Positions 20,313 to 29,911 of a stretch of 50,480 nt of DNA are shown piece after piece. The stretch's first letter is position 1. Every line of letters starts with the position of its first letter. This stretch comes from Methanobrevibacter curvatus (GTDB lineage: Archaea; Methanobacteriota; Methanobacteria; Methanobacteriales; Methanobacteriaceae): assembly GCF_001639295.1 (NCBI RefSeq), contig NZ_LWMV01000191.1, forward strand, positions 1 through 50,480. The letters run 5' to 3'. A program made the position numbers and the translations under genes. Under the pieces are notes generated by a model that was not told where the DNA came from, did not search any database, and was given only the letters and a program-made list of their open reading frames with translations.

Positions 20313-20789
20313 ATGGTAAAAGTTAATTATGCTTATAATAAAGAGGACAACAAAGAATTTGAAGAGAAAAAGACTGCTCGTGCAATGGGCAAGTCATTAA
20401 AAATTTCTCCAAAGCATTCTGTTGAAATTTGTAGGGAAATTAGAGGACTGGAAGTCGAAAAAGCTAAAAATTATTTAAATGATGTTATTAATATGAATAA
20501 AGCTGTTCCTTTTAAAAGACACAATAAAAAAGTTGGTCACAGGAAAGGACTTCAAGGATGGCCAAGTGGTCGCTATCCTGTTAAAGCTGCAACTCATATT
20601 TTACAAGTTTTAGAAAATGCTGAAGCTAATGCAGAGTACATTGGTTTAGATACTGAAAGCTTAAAAATTGAACATATCTCTAGTCACAGAGGTTTTATTT
20701 TTAGAGGATCAATTCCGAGAGCATTTGGAAGAGCAACTCCTTTTAACACTCCAACTACACATATTCAAATTGTTTTAGGGGAGGTCTAA
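20313..20789 (+). CDS. rpl22: Large-subunit ribosomal protein uL22
   Basis: A 158-residue uL22 whose extended beta hairpin ([19 protein letters not shown]) reaches into the exit tunnel. [20 protein letters not shown] and the C-terminal [21 protein letters not shown] are standard archaeal features. The ATG follows CGGAG. The gene is separated from rps19 by 81 bp and from rps3 by 2 bp, so translation of rps3 is probably coupled to it. Confidence 0.98.
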   Translation: MVKVNYAYNKEDNKEFEEKKTARAMGKSLKISPKHSVEICREIRGLEVEKAKNYLNDVINMNKAVPFKRHNKKVGHRKGLQGWPSGRYPVKAATHILQVLENAEANAEYIGLDTESLKIEHISSHRGFIFRGSIPRAFGRATPFNTPTTHIQIVLGEV

Positions 20790-20791
20790 AT

Positions 20792-21763
20792 ATGATAGAA
20801 AAAGATTTTGTTACAGAAGGACTTAAAAGAACTAAAATTGATGAATTCCTTGAATCTAAGCTAGAAAGAGCAGGATATGGAGGAATGGATGTTCAAAAAA
20901 ATCCTCTTGGAACAATGGTAGTTGTTTATGCTGAACGACCAGGAATGGTTATTGGTAGAGGAGGAAAAACTGTCCGATCTATTACTGACACATTAAGAGA
21001 AGAATATTCCCTTGACAATCCTCAAGTAGAAGTTAAAGAAGTAAATATTCCAGAATTAAATCCTAAAATACAGGCTTCAAAAATAGCTTCAATGTTACAA
21101 AGAGGTATGCACTTTAGAAGAGTAGCTTATTCTACTATTAGAAGAATTATGGGTGCAGGAGCTCAAGGTGTTGAAGTGACAATTTCTGGTAAAATTAGAG
21201 GTTCAAGATCTGCAACAGCCAAATTTGTTGAAGGATACATAAAAAAATGTGGTGAACCATCAATTAGATTAGTTAAACAAGGTTTTTCTACTGTTCAGTT
21301 AAAACCTGGAGTTTTAGGTATTTTTGTAAGAATTATGCCTCCTGATGCTGATTTACCAGATAAAGTTGATATTCTTCCTCCAAAAATTGAAGAATCAATA
21401 GAAGAATCAATAGAAAAACCAGTAGAAGAATCAAATAATGACACTAATGCAAAAGATCATTCTGTTGTTGAAGATATTGAAGAGTTAGAAAAATTAGAAT
21501 CAACTGATGAAAATGTAGATGCTCAAGACATTGAAGATATTGAGGATATTGAAGAAATCGATGATGTTGATGAGTCTGTTGAACTTGAAGATATCGAAGA
21601 CCTTGAAGAGGTTGAAGATAGTCAAGGGCTTGAAGATGTAGAAACCTCTGAAAGTAATAAATCTGATGAGTCAGTTGAGCCTGTTACTGAGGAATTAGAA
21701 GATATAAAAGACATCGATGACCTTGAGAAGGTTGATGAAGAAGAAGGTGATGAATCAAATTAA
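20792..21763 (+). CDS. rps3: Small-subunit ribosomal protein uS3 with long acidic tail
   Basis: Residues 1-198 form a normal archaeal uS3: a KH domain with GMVIGRGGKTVRS (51-63) and the C-terminal domain ending in FVRIMPPDADLPDKVDILPP. uS3 lies at the mRNA entry channel with uS4 and uS5. From residue 199 to 323 follows an acidic, low-complexity tail dominated by Glu, Asp and Ile/Val/Leu (IEDIEDIEEIDDVDE-like repeats), with almost no basic residues. Archaeal uS3 tails vary, but about 125 residues seems long to me. GGGGAGGT precedes the ATG. Confidence 0.96.
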   Translation: MIEKDFVTEGLKRTKIDEFLESKLERAGYGGMDVQKNPLGTMVVVYAERPGMVIGRGGKTVRSITDTLREEYSLDNPQVEVKEVNIPELNPKIQASKIASMLQRGMHFRRVAYSTIRRIMGAGAQGVEVTISGKIRGSRSATAKFVEGYIKKCGEPSIRLVKQGFSTVQLKPGVLGIFVRIMPPDADLPDKVDILPPKIEESIEESIEKPVEESNNDTNAKDHSVVEDIEELEKLESTDENVDAQDIEDIEDIEEIDDVDESVELEDIEDLEEVEDSQGLEDVETSESNKSDESVEPVTEELEDIKDIDDLEKVDEEEGDESN

Positions 21764-21925
21764 ATATTCTAAGTATTTTAAGATTTTTAATATGATATAT
21801 AAATAATTTTTATGGATTTATAATTTTTATACATTTATAATTTTTATACACTTATATTTTTCATATTTTTAAATCTTATTTTTGCTTTATTTATTTTAGA
21901 TTCAATAATTATCAAGGTTGATAAA

Positions 21926-22132
21926 ATGGCAATTTTAAGAAGCAAAGAAATTTGGGAAATGGAAATTGAGGACATTCAAGAGAAATTAGATGAGCTCAAA
22001 AGTGAATTAGCAAAAAACATTTCTAAAAGTGCTGCTGCTGGTATTAATGAGAATCCGGGCAAAATTAGAGAGTTAAAAAGAACTATAGCTCGTGTTATTA
22101 CTATTATTAGTCAAAAACAGAAGGAGAAATAA
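21926..22132 (+). CDS. rpl29: Large-subunit ribosomal protein uL29
   Basis: A 68-residue two-helix protein at the tunnel exit next to uL23. AILRSKEIWEMEIEDIQEKL and IRELKRTIARVITII are the two conserved helices. Its stop abuts the ATG of the aIF1 gene, implying coupling. A 162-bp AT-rich gap separates it from rps3. Confidence 0.96.
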   Translation: MAILRSKEIWEMEIEDIQEKLDELKSELAKNISKSAAAGINENPGKIRELKRTIARVITIISQKQKEK

Positions 22133-22477
22133 ATGAAAATTTGTGATGTTTGTGGTCTTCCAGAAGAACTTTGTGTTTGTGAGGAAATTGCAAAAGAAGT
22201 TCAAACTGTTAAAGTTTTTACAGTAAGAAGGCGATTTGGAAAACTTATGACAATTGTTGAAGGTATCGACGAACATGATGTTGATATTAAAGATTTAACT
22301 AAAGAGCTAAAAAATAGATGTGCTTGTGGGGGAACTGCCAAAAAAGGTCAAATTGAACTCCAAGGAGATCATAAGAAAAAAGTTAAAGATGTTCTTGCAG
22401 ATTTAGGTTTTTCTTCTGATACAATTGAAATTAGAGAACCCAATAAAAAATTCAATAAGAGAAAATCTAGAAAGTAA
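22133..22477 (+). CDS. Translation initiation factor aIF1 (SUI1)
   Basis: A 114-residue SUI1-family factor that guards start-codon choice in the P site. An N-terminal Cys cluster (C4-x2-C7, C13-x-C15) precedes the SUI1 core, in which [37 protein letters not shown] and QGDHKKKV are clear. The tail is basic. Its place between rpl29 and the RNase P gene is conserved in Methanobacteriales. It starts at the base after the rpl29 stop, with AAGGAG inside rpl29. Confidence 0.95.
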   Translation: MKICDVCGLPEELCVCEEIAKEVQTVKVFTVRRRFGKLMTIVEGIDEHDVDIKDLTKELKNRCACGGTAKKGQIELQGDHKKKVKDVLADLGFSSDTIEIREPNKKFNKRKSRK

Positions 22478-22713
22478 GTTTTCTAATGATTTATTGTTAT
22501 AACTAAAGTTTTTTCCAGTTAAAGAATTTTTAAAATTATATTTTAAAAGACTTTAAGAATTATTTTTTAATAATTTTATTTTTAAAATTGTTTTTTAATA
22601 GTTTCATTTTTAAAATTATTTCTTAATATTTTCATTTTACAAAATTATTTTTGATTTTTATTTAAATTTTTATTTTATATTATTAAACTATGTATCAATA
22701 TGATAGATGTAAT

Positions 22714-23010
22714 ATGATAGATGCAAATAATATTTTTCGTCATGAGTTAATAGGGTTGAATATGGAGATAGTAAATTCTTCTAATGATTCTCTTATTGGT
22801 TTGTACGGAAAAATAGTTGATGAAAGTAAAAAGACATTATCTTTAGAAGTTTCAAGCGATTTAACTAAAAATAAAAAAATAAAAATCATTCCTAAGGATG
22901 TAGTTATAATGAATATATTTCTTCCAAATGGAGAAATTGTTGAAATTAATGGGAAAATTTTAGTCTCACGTCCTGAAGATAGAATCAAAAAAAAATTTAA
23001 AAAAATTTAA
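22714..23010 (+). CDS. rnp1: RNase P protein component 1 (Rpp29/Pop4 family)
   Basis: A 98-residue archaeal Rpp29 homolog that binds RNase P RNA together with Rpp21 and supports tRNA 5' processing. NIFRHELIGLNMEIV and GLYGKIVDESKKTLSLEV form the Sm-like barrel, and SRPEDRIKKKFKKI is the typical basic end. The frame also opens at ATG 22690, but homologs usually start a few residues before NIFRHELIG, favouring 22714. No ribosome binding site is seen at either start. rps17 follows after 9 bp. Confidence 0.9.
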   Translation: MIDANNIFRHELIGLNMEIVNSSNDSLIGLYGKIVDESKKTLSLEVSSDLTKNKKIKIIPKDVVIMNIFLPNGEIVEINGKILVSRPEDRIKKKFKKI

Positions 23011-23019
23011 GGTGATAAT

Positions 23020-23343
23020 ATGGTCGGTCTTGATGTTCCAGAACCAGAAAAAGAATGTAATGATCCTAACTGTCCTTTTCATGGAAGTTTACCTGTTCGT
23101 GGACAAATCCTTGAGGGAATTGTTGCAACCAACAAAGCAGAAAGGACAATTACAGTAGAAAGAAGTTTTTATAAGTTTATAAAAAAATACGAGCGTTACG
23201 AAAAAAGAAAATCTAAAGTCAGTGTTCATAAACCTGATTGTTTAGATGTAAATGTTGGAGATGCTGTAAAAATCGCTGAATGTAGACCTTTAAGTAAAAC
23301 CAAACATTTTGTGCTTGTAGAAGTTAAAGGTGTTTCACAATGA
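23020..23343 (+). CDS. rps17: Small-subunit ribosomal protein uS17
   Basis: A 107-residue OB-fold protein of the 30S body. It has the archaeal N-terminal extension with a Cys pair ([12 protein letters not shown]) and the core [22 protein letters not shown], ending in [17 protein letters not shown] precedes the ATG. It overlaps rpl14 by 4 bp (ATGA), so the two are translationally coupled. Confidence 0.97.
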   Translation: MVGLDVPEPEKECNDPNCPFHGSLPVRGQILEGIVATNKAERTITVERSFYKFIKKYERYEKRKSKVSVHKPDCLDVNVGDAVKIAECRPLSKTKHFVLVEVKGVSQ

Positions 23344-23738
23344 AAGCATTAACGTCAAATATTTCTAAGTCCCTTCCTATTGGTGCAAACCTTCAATGTG
23401 TAGACAATACTGGGGCTCGTCAAATTGAAATTATCTCAGTTAAAGGTTATAAAGGTGTCCGTCGTCGACTTGATGTGGCTGGTGTTGGCGATTTAATCGT
23501 TGCATCTGTTAAAAAAGGCACAGCTGATATGAGAAGAGAAGTTGTTAATGCAGTTGTTGTAAGGCAAAAAAAAGAATATCGTCGTGCTGATGGTCTTCGT
23601 GTTAAATTTGAGGACAATGCTGCAGTAATTATAACTCCTGAAGGTGTTTTAAAAGGTTCTGAAATTAGAGGGCCTGTTGCTAAAGAAGCAGCTGATAGAT
23701 GGCCAAGTGTTGGAAGTGCTGCAAGCATTTTAATATAA
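23340..23738 (+). CDS. rpl14: Large-subunit ribosomal protein uL14
   Basis: A 132-residue uL14, an early-assembling protein at the subunit interface. [20 protein letters not shown] and the [13 protein letters not shown] loop are diagnostic, and [18 protein letters not shown] closes the protein as in other archaea. It overlaps the rps17 stop by 4 bp; rpl24 follows after 33 bp. Confidence 0.98.
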   Translation: MKALTSNISKSLPIGANLQCVDNTGARQIEIISVKGYKGVRRRLDVAGVGDLIVASVKKGTADMRREVVNAVVVRQKKEYRRADGLRVKFEDNAAVIITPEGVLKGSEIRGPVAKEAADRWPSVGSAASILI

Positions 23739-23771
23739 TATTTATTTAAAAATTAGTTTTATGGTGATTAT

Positions 23772-24125
23772 ATGTCAAAACAACCAAGAAAACAAAGAAA
23801 AGTTCTTTACAATGCACCACTTCATGCTCGTCGTAAATATATGAATGTTAATTTAAGTCATGATTTAAGAGAAGATTTTGGTAAAAGATCTTTAGCTGTA
23901 AAAGTTGGGGACACTGTCAAAGTTGTTCGTGGTGAATTTAAAGACACTGAAGGTAAAGTTGAAAAAGTTGATGTTAAAAAGTTTCAAGTTCTCATTGAAG
24001 GGGTCAATGTAAATAAAACTGATGGTACTAATGTTGTTTTCCCTATACATCCATCAAATCTTGTTATTGTTGATGCTGATATGAAAGATGATAGAAGAAA
24101 TAAAATTTTAGAGAGGGGAGAATAA
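23772..24125 (+). CDS. rpl24: Large-subunit ribosomal protein uL24
   Basis: A 117-residue uL24 that initiates 50S assembly. It carries the KOW motif [19 protein letters not shown] and the archaeal N-terminal extension rich in basic residues ([20 protein letters not shown]). The start follows GGTGATT. rps4e begins two bases after its stop codon position. Confidence 0.97.
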   Translation: MSKQPRKQRKVLYNAPLHARRKYMNVNLSHDLREDFGKRSLAVKVGDTVKVVRGEFKDTEGKVEKVDVKKFQVLIEGVNVNKTDGTNVVFPIHPSNLVIVDADMKDDRRNKILERGE

Positions 24126-24126
24126 A

Positions 24127-24855
24127 ATGGCAAATATGGGATCTAGAAAGCATTTAAAAAGATTTAAAGCTCCTAAAAATTGGTCTATTCATCCAAAAGA
24201 AAATAAATGGACTGTTAAACCTTCTGCTGGACCTCATGCTATTGAGGATTCTTTATCATTGTTAATAGTAGTTAGAGATATTCTATCTTTAGCAGACACT
24301 GCTCGTGAAGCAAAAAGAATAATTAACACTGGTAAGATTTTAATCGATGGTAGAATTAGTAAAGATTACAAGTTTCCTGTTGGTTTCATGGATATTATTG
24401 AAATTCCAGATACAAATGAGACTTATAGGGTTTTACCTGATGCTAAAGGCAGATTAACTTTACATGTTATTCCTAAAGAAAATGCAGAATTTAAATTATG
24501 TAAAGTATCAAATAAAACCACAATTGAGGAAGGTAAAAACCAGTTAAATCTTCATGATGGTAGAAATTTATTAACTGAAGAAGATATTTCTGTTGGGGAT
24601 GTTATTAATTTAAAAGTACCTGAACAAGAGATTACTGAATCTTTCTCTTTTGAAGAAGGAGCAACTGTATTGGTAACTGCAGGTAAGCATACTGGTGAAA
24701 TAGGTAAAATTAATGAAATTGTAGTTAATAAATCTTCTAATCCAAATACTATTGTTGTTGAAAATAGTAAAAAAGATACTTTTGTCACTTTAAGAGACTA
24801 TGCATTTGTAATTGGTAAAGATAAAGCGATTATATCCCTTCCTGGAGGTAAATAA
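24127..24855 (+). CDS. rps4e: Small-subunit ribosomal protein eS4
   Basis: A 242-residue eS4, absent from bacteria. It contains an S4 RNA-binding domain ([25 protein letters not shown]), a central domain and a C-terminal KOW segment ([13 protein letters not shown]). [20 protein letters not shown] is the conserved N-terminus. GAGGGGAG precedes the ATG. Its stop overlaps the rpl5 start by one base (TAATG). Confidence 0.97.
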   Translation: MANMGSRKHLKRFKAPKNWSIHPKENKWTVKPSAGPHAIEDSLSLLIVVRDILSLADTAREAKRIINTGKILIDGRISKDYKFPVGFMDIIEIPDTNETYRVLPDAKGRLTLHVIPKENAEFKLCKVSNKTTIEEGKNQLNLHDGRNLLTEEDISVGDVINLKVPEQEITESFSFEEGATVLVTAGKHTGEIGKINEIVVNKSSNPNTIVVENSKKDTFVTLRDYAFVIGKDKAIISLPGGK

Positions 24856-25361
24856 TGAATCCAATGGAAGAAGTACATATTGCTAAAGCCACTTTAAATA
24901 TTGGTGTTGGTGAAGGTGGAGAAAGACTTTCTCGTGCAATTAATCTTTTAACTGAGTTAACCAGTCAAGAACCTGTTAAAACTTATTCTAAAGTTACAAA
25001 CCCTGAATTTGGTATTAGAAAACATCAACCAATAGCTTGCAAAGTCACATTACGCGGTGAAAAAGCAAATAATGCAATTAAATTAGTCTTAGATGGCATA
25101 GGTAATATTTTGAGAGAATCTCAATTTGATGAATTTGGCAATGTTTCTTTTGGAATTGGTGAGCACATTGATATGCCAGGAATTAGATATGATCCAGACA
25201 TTGGTATTTTTGGTATTAATGTTAATGTAACCTTTGAAAAACCAGGTTACAGAATCAAAAAAAGAAGAATTCAAAAAAAGAAAATCCCTCAAAAGCATTT
25301 AGTTAGTAAAGAAGATACAATTCAATATATGAAGGATAATTTCCAAATTAAAATTGAATAG
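24855..25361 (+). CDS. rpl5: Large-subunit ribosomal protein uL5
   Basis: A 168-residue uL5 that binds 5S rRNA and contacts the P-site t[22 protein letters not shown] and [20 protein letters not shown] are typical, as is [20 protein letters not shown]. It overlaps rps4e by one base, with the next gene rps14 nine bases downstream. Confidence 0.98.
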   Translation: MNPMEEVHIAKATLNIGVGEGGERLSRAINLLTELTSQEPVKTYSKVTNPEFGIRKHQPIACKVTLRGEKANNAIKLVLDGIGNILRESQFDEFGNVSFGIGEHIDMPGIRYDPDIGIFGINVNVTFEKPGYRIKKRRIQKKKIPQKHLVSKEDTIQYMKDNFQIKIE

Positions 25362-25369
25362 GTGATATT

Positions 25370-25513
25370 TTGCCAAGAAAATATGGAAAAGCTGCAAGAA
25401 AATGTGAAAGATGTGGAGATCATTCTGCCATGATTAGAAGATATGGTCTTAATTTATGTAGACAGTGTTTTAGGGAAGTTGCCCCAAAAATTGGATTTAA
25501 AAAATATAATTAA
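25370..25513 (+). CDS. rps14: Small-subunit ribosomal protein uS14 (zinc type), TTG start
   Basis: A 47-residue uS14 with the zinc-binding pairs C12-x2-C15 and C30-x2-C33 (KCERCGDHS and CRQCFRE). [16 protein letters not shown] matches the archaeal family from its first residue if TTG at 25370 is the start, and GGTGA at 25361-25365 is well placed for it. The gene is easily missed by length filters. Confidence 0.95.
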   Translation: MPRKYGKAARKCERCGDHSAMIRRYGLNLCRQCFREVAPKIGFKKYN

Positions 25514-25561
25514 TTAATTTTTAATACTATTAAATATTAAACAGTTTTTAAATTAATCAAA

Positions 25562-25623
25562 TTTAATATTAATCAGGTTTACATTAATCATGTTTAATAT
25601 TAATCAGGTTTAATATTAATCAG
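25562..25623 (+). repeat. Tandem ~16-bp repeat before rps8
   Basis: Four imperfect copies of TTTAATATTAATCAGG lie head to tail in the 210-bp gap between rps14 and rps8. They are AT-rich with a conserved ATTAATCA core. Replication slippage is enough to explain them. Confidence 0.8.
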
Positions 25624-25723
25624 TTTAGTTTAAACAATTATTAACTAAGTTTTATATTACCAATTTTTTTAATTTTAATGAATTTAATTGAAATTTTATG
25701 TATTTATTTATAGAGGTGTATTT

Positions 25724-26116
25724 ATGACTCTTATGGACCCTCTTGCAGATGCTTTAACTAATATCCGTAACAATGAATTACAGGTAAATAATAAATGTTC
25801 TATTTCACCTGCTTCAAGGTTAATTGGTCATGTTTTAAGTACAATGCAAAAAGAGAATTATATTGGAGAATTTGAATTTGTTGATGACGGGAGAGCTGGA
25901 AAATTCATAGTTGAATTAGAAGGTAATATTAATCAATGTGGTGTTATTAAACCTCGTCATTCAGTAAAAAAAGATGAATTTGAGAAGTTTGAACAAAGAT
26001 ATTTGCCTGCAAAGAATTTTGGTATTTTAATTGTCACTACTCCTGAGGGAATAATGACTCATTTAGAAGCAAAAGAAAAAGAAATTGGCGGACGTTTGTT
26101 GGCTTATATGTATTAG
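25724..26116 (+). CDS. rps8: Small-subunit ribosomal protein uS8
   Basis: A 130-residue uS8 that organises the central domain of 16S r[18 protein letters not shown] opens the protein and [19 protein letters not shown] lies near its end. The frame continues 12 codons upstream, but GAGGTG at 25713-25718 supports the ATG at 25724. rpl6 follows after 8 bp. Confidence 0.97.
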   Translation: MTLMDPLADALTNIRNNELQVNNKCSISPASRLIGHVLSTMQKENYIGEFEFVDDGRAGKFIVELEGNINQCGVIKPRHSVKKDEFEKFEQRYLPAKNFGILIVTTPEGIMTHLEAKEKEIGGRLLAYMY

Positions 26117-26124
26117 GTGTTTTT

Positions 26125-26658
26125 ATGGTATTAGCTGCTAGTTTTACAGAAGAAATAGAAATTCCTGCTGATGTTGAAATAAATATTGGTGAGGAACTTG
26201 AGGTAAAAGGTCCTAAAGGTGAAATCTCTAGAAAGTTCACTTATCCTAATGTTTCCTTTAAGAAAGAAAATGATAAGTTAACCTTAAAAACTTCCTTTCC
26301 TAAGAAAAAGGATAAATCTATGATTGGTACCACACGTGCCCATATAAATAATATGATTACTGGGGTTACTGATGGTTTTACCTATAGAATGAAGATAGTA
26401 TTTGCTCACTTTCCAATGACTGTGAAAGTAAATGGTGATAAAGTTGTTATCGATAATTTCCTTGGTGAGCGTCATCCAAGAACTGCTAAAATAGCTGGTG
26501 GTGCTGAAGTAAATGTTAAAGGTGATGATGTTACTGTTACTGGAATTAACAAGGAAGATGTTGGTCAAACAATGGCTAATTTAGAGCAAGCAACTAAAAT
26601 TAAAGGAAGAGATCCAAGAGTATTTCAGGATGGAATATATCTTGTCAGTAAGGAATAA
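26125..26658 (+). CDS. rpl6: Large-subunit ribosomal protein uL6
   Basis: A 177-residue uL6 near the GTPase-associated centre. It has two tandem domains of the usual fold: EIPADVEINIGEELEVKGPKGEISR in the first, MKVNGDKVVIDNFLGERHPRTAKI-like sequence in the second. VFQDGIYLVSKE is the conserved end. TTAGGTG precedes the ATG. Confidence 0.97.
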   Translation: MVLAASFTEEIEIPADVEINIGEELEVKGPKGEISRKFTYPNVSFKKENDKLTLKTSFPKKKDKSMIGTTRAHINNMITGVTDGFTYRMKIVFAHFPMTVKVNGDKVVIDNFLGERHPRTAKIAGGAEVNVKGDDVTVTGINKEDVGQTMANLEQATKIKGRDPRVFQDGIYLVSKE

Positions 26659-26673
26659 TGGTTTGGTGATATT

Positions 26674-27000
26674 ATGCAAAAAAAATTTAAAAGACAAGAA
26701 TATGCCAGATACAAAAAATTAGGTATTAAGTGGAGAAGACCAAGAGGTAAGACCAGTAAAATGAGAAGATATGAAGCAGGTAAGCCTGCAATGCCTTCTA
26801 TAGGATATGGTTCTCCTAAAAACTTACGAGGACTCCATCCATCAGGTTATAAGGATGTTTTAATTTACAATCTTAAAGATTTAGTTGAATTAGATCCTTC
26901 TTCTGAGGCAGGAAGAATTTCTGCCAGTATTGGTTTAAAGAAAAAAATTCAATTGTTAGAAAAAGCAAATGAATTAGGAATTAAAATTTTAAATAAATAA
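26674..27000 (+). CDS. rpl32e: Large-subunit ribosomal protein eL32
   Basis: A 108-residue eL32, specific to archaea and eukaryotes. FKRQEYARYKKLGIKWRRPRG and GYGSPKNLRGLHPSGYKDVL are diagnostic. It is somewhat shorter than some archaeal homologs because the N-terminal extension is absent. GGTGATATT precedes the ATG. Confidence 0.95.
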   Translation: MQKKFKRQEYARYKKLGIKWRRPRGKTSKMRRYEAGKPAMPSIGYGSPKNLRGLHPSGYKDVLIYNLKDLVELDPSSEAGRISASIGLKKKIQLLEKANELGIKILNK

Positions 27001-27094
27001 TTTTCATTATCATAATATAATTTTAAGTTTTTTATTTAATGTCTTATATTTAGTTATTCTAATAATATCTAAATAGTTAATATCGATATTTAAA

Positions 27095-27172
27095 CATTAT
27101 TTAATATCATTATTTAATATCATTATTTAATATTATTATTTAATATTATTATTTAATATCATTATTTATTTA
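27095..27172 (+). repeat. Tandem 13-bp repeat flanked by a direct repeat
   Basis: Three identical copies of CATTATTTAATAT, then two of TATTATTTAATAT and a partial sixth copy, occupy the gap between rpl32e and rpl19e. TATCGATATTTAAA flanks the array at 27081-27094 and 27174-27187. Confidence 0.85.
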
Positions 27173-27248
27173 GTATCGATATTTAAATTAATATTAATAT
27201 TTAACTTAATACTCAAAAATATAAGTTTTAGTAAATTGGAGGTTTTCA

Positions 27249-27695
27249 ATGAATCTTAAAACTCAAAAGAGATTGGCTGCAAGCATTCTAAAAGTGGGAG
27301 AAAACCGTGTTTGGATAAATCCAAAACGTAACGAAGAAGTTTCAAGAGCAATCTCAAGAGAAAATATCAAAGACTTAATTGGTCAAAACATTATTAAAGC
27401 TAAACCTCAGCAAGGGATTAGTAGTTTTAGATCAAAAAAGTTAGCTGAACAAAAGAAAAAAGGAAAAAGAAAAGGTAGAGGTAGTGTTAAAGGAGCTAAA
27501 TTTGCTCGACACCCTAAGAAAAAAGCTTGGATGACTACTATAAGAGCTTTAAGAAGAGATTTAAAATCTATGCGTGAAGCAGAAGAAATTGATCCTACTA
27601 CCTATAGAAAGTTATATAGAATGGCTAAAGGCGGAGCCTTTAGAAGTAAATCCTACATGAAAACTTATGCTAGGGATCATAACTTATTAAAATGA
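27249..27695 (+). CDS. rpl19e: Large-subunit ribosomal protein eL19
   Basis: A 148-residue, highly basic eL19 that contributes to subunit bridges. NLKTQKRLAASILKVGENRVW and the R-K-G-R-G-S-V-K-G-A segment with TYRKLYRMAKGGAFRSK are diagnostic. GGAGG lies upstream of its ATG, after a repeat-bearing gap that might contain an internal promoter. Confidence 0.97.
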   Translation: MNLKTQKRLAASILKVGENRVWINPKRNEEVSRAISRENIKDLIGQNIIKAKPQQGISSFRSKKLAEQKKKGKRKGRGSVKGAKFARHPKKKAWMTTIRALRRDLKSMREAEEIDPTTYRKLYRMAKGGAFRSKSYMKTYARDHNLLK

Positions 27696-27707
27696 GGGGG
27701 AATGGAT

Positions 27708-28289
27708 TTGGCACAAGGTTCAAAATATAAAGTCGCATTTAGACGTAGAAGAGAAGGAAAAACTAACTATGGTGCTAGGATTAAACTTGTTGATTTCGAT
27801 AACTATAGATTAGTTGTAAGATTATCTAATTCTTATGTTACTGTTCAAATTATTAAATACAATGATATTGGTGATAAAACTATAGTTTCAGCACATAGTA
27901 AGGAGTTATCTAACTATGGTTGGTTAGGTGGTTTTAAAAATACTAGTGCTGCTTATTTAACTGGATATTTATGTGGTAAAAAAGCAGTTAGTAATGGTAT
28001 TGATAAAGCCAATTTAGATATAGGTTTAAAAACTTCAACCAAAGGTTCAAAACTGTATGCTGCATTAAAAGGAGCAAATGATGCAGAGTTATATGTACCT
28101 CACAATGAATCAATTCTTCCAGAGGAAGATAGAATTAGTGGTCAACATATTGTAAATTATGCAAATGCTTTAGATGAAGAGGAATTAAAAGCTAAATTCT
28201 CCAAATATCTTGAAAGAGGTCTTCAACCTGCTGATTTATCTAAGCATTTCAATGATATTAAAACTAAAATTGATGAGGCAGAGGTTTAA
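27708..28289 (+). CDS. rpl18: Large-subunit ribosomal protein uL18, TTG start
   Basis: A 193-residue uL18 that binds 5S rRNA with uL5. [26 protein letters not shown] is the archaeal N-terminus and fits a start at TTG 27708, which is 7 nt from GAGGGGG (27694-27700). The ATG at 27702 is only one base from that site, so it is less likely. GTGIDK-type and LHFNDIK-like C-terminal helices follow. Confidence 0.95.
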   Translation: MAQGSKYKVAFRRRREGKTNYGARIKLVDFDNYRLVVRLSNSYVTVQIIKYNDIGDKTIVSAHSKELSNYGWLGGFKNTSAAYLTGYLCGKKAVSNGIDKANLDIGLKTSTKGSKLYAALKGANDAELYVPHNESILPEEDRISGQHIVNYANALDEEELKAKFSKYLERGLQPADLSKHFNDIKTKIDEAEV

Positions 28290-28291
28290 TT

Positions 28292-28936
28292 ATGAATTAT
28301 GATTTAGAAGATTGGGAACCAAAAACAAAAGTTGGACAAATGGTTAAAGATGGAACCATTACTGATATTGACGAAATTTTTGAAAAAGGTCTTCCAATTA
28401 TGGAATTAGAAGTAATTGATACTTTACTTCCAGATTTAGACGAAGAAGTAATGGATGTCAACTTAGTTCAAAGAATGCACAAATCTGGTAGAAAAGTCAA
28501 CTTTAGAGTAATTGTTGCTGTTGGAAATAAAAACGGTTATGTTGGTTTAGGTCAAGGTAAATCAAGAGAAGTTGGTCCAGCTATTAGAAAAGCTGTTGAT
28601 GATGCAAAATATAACATCATTAAAGTTAGAAGAGGTTGTGGAGATTGGGGTTGTGTTTGTGGTAGGGAACACACTGTTCCATTTAAGGTCAGTGGTAAGA
28701 CTGGTAGTGTAAAAGTTACTTTAATCCCAGCACCAGCAGGTTTAGGCTTAACTGTTGGAGATGTAGGAAAGAAAATCCTTACACTTGCAGGTATTGGAGA
28801 TGTATGGTCACAAACTAGTGGACAAACTCAAACTACTGTTAATTTTGCTAATGCAGTTTTTGAAGCATTAAAAGGCTTAAGTAAAGTAAAAGCAAGTGAT
28901 AAATCCCTTAAACAATTAGGGGTTTGTTCAATTTAG
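28292..28936 (+). CDS. rps5: Small-subunit ribosomal protein uS5
   Basis: A 214-residue uS5 that with uS3 and uS4 forms the mRNA entry site. The double-stranded RNA-binding part [31 protein letters not shown] and the C-terminal [20 protein letters not shown] are intact. A Cys-rich insertion ([17 protein letters not shown]) is usual in archaea. Starts 2 bp after rpl18. Confidence 0.97.
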   Translation: MNYDLEDWEPKTKVGQMVKDGTITDIDEIFEKGLPIMELEVIDTLLPDLDEEVMDVNLVQRMHKSGRKVNFRVIVAVGNKNGYVGLGQGKSREVGPAIRKAVDDAKYNIIKVRRGCGDWGCVCGREHTVPFKVSGKTGSVKVTLIPAPAGLGLTVGDVGKKILTLAGIGDVWSQTSGQTQTTVNFANAVFEALKGLSKVKASDKSLKQLGVCSI

Positions 28937-28951
28937 GTGAGAGTGTTTGTC

Positions 28952-29410
28952 ATGTATTTTGTTGTTAGAGTTAGAGGAACCACTGGTGTTAAAAAGAACA
29001 TTGCTGATACTTTAAAAATGTTAAGGTTACATAGACTTAATCATGGTGTTTTAGTAGATGAAACTCCAAGTCTTAATGGAATGCTTCAAAAAGCAAAAGA
29101 TTATATTACTTGGGGAGAAATTGATGAAGAAACCTTAGTTGAAATTATTTCAAAAAGAGGAGAACTAGTCGGTGGATCTAAAGTCACTAATGAGTATTTA
29201 AGTGAAAATACCAATTATAATTCTATTAAAGAATTAGCTAATGCTTTATTGAAAAGTGAAGTTGACTACGATGAAATTAAATTAAAACCTGTTTTCCGTT
29301 TACATCCTCCAAGAAAAGGATATGAAGCTATTCGTGTTTCATTTAATGAAGGTGGAACTTTAGGTTTTAGAGGAGAACTTATTAAAGATTTAGTTAAAAA
29401 AATGACTTAA
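28952..29410 (+). CDS. rpl30: Large-subunit ribosomal protein uL30
   Basis: A 152-residue archaeal uL30 (bacterial L30 is about 60). [34 protein letters not shown] is the conserved core and [21 protein letters not shown] the archaeal C-terminal part. The ATG at 28952 is preferred over the upstream in-frame GTG at 28937, which overlaps the GGTGA ribosome binding site. Confidence 0.96.
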   Translation: MYFVVRVRGTTGVKKNIADTLKMLRLHRLNHGVLVDETPSLNGMLQKAKDYITWGEIDEETLVEIISKRGELVGGSKVTNEYLSENTNYNSIKELANALLKSEVDYDEIKLKPVFRLHPPRKGYEAIRVSFNEGGTLGFRGELIKDLVKKMT

Positions 29411-29473
29411 TTTTAAAAGTTTAGCTTTTATTATTCAATTTTATTTTTTTATTATGATAATTATGGTGAAATA

Positions 29474-29911
29474 ATGATTAGAACAAAACGTAAAATTACT
29501 AAATTGAGAGGATCTCGTTCTAATGGTGGAGGATGCACTAAAAAACGTAGAGGTGCAGGTCATAAAGGTGGAAAAGGACGAGCTGGTGGAAAAAAACATC
29601 ATTGGACTTGGGTAGTTAAATTTGATCCTGATCGATTTGGTAAACATGGATTTAAAAGAAATAAATCTATTGTTACTAAAATAAATCCAGTAAATCTTGA
29701 ATATTTAGATACAAATTATGAAAAATTTATTAACAAAGGAAAAGCCACCAAAGAGGGTAATTCTATTGTTATTGATGTTACTGAGTTAGGTTACAATAAA
29801 GTTTTAGGTAAAGGAAAACTCTTAAACCCTTTAACCATAAAATCTCCAAGCTTTTCAAACTCTGCTGAAGAGAAAATTGAAGAAGCTGGTGGAGAAGCTA
29901 TTGTTATTTAA
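29474..29911 (+). CDS. rpl15: Large-subunit ribosomal protein uL15
   Basis: A 145-residue uL15, late-assembling and rich in Gly and Lys at its N-terminus (KLRGSRSNGGGCTKKRRGAG). The globular C-terminal part is recognisable at VIDVTELGYNKVLGKGKL. GGTGAAATA precedes the ATG. It is the last ribosomal gene before a 458-bp gap and secY. Confidence 0.97.
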   Translation: MIRTKRKITKLRGSRSNGGGCTKKRRGAGHKGGKGRAGGKKHHWTWVVKFDPDRFGKHGFKRNKSIVTKINPVNLEYLDTNYEKFINKGKATKEGNSIVIDVTELGYNKVLGKGKLLNPLTIKSPSFSNSAEEKIEEAGGEAIVI

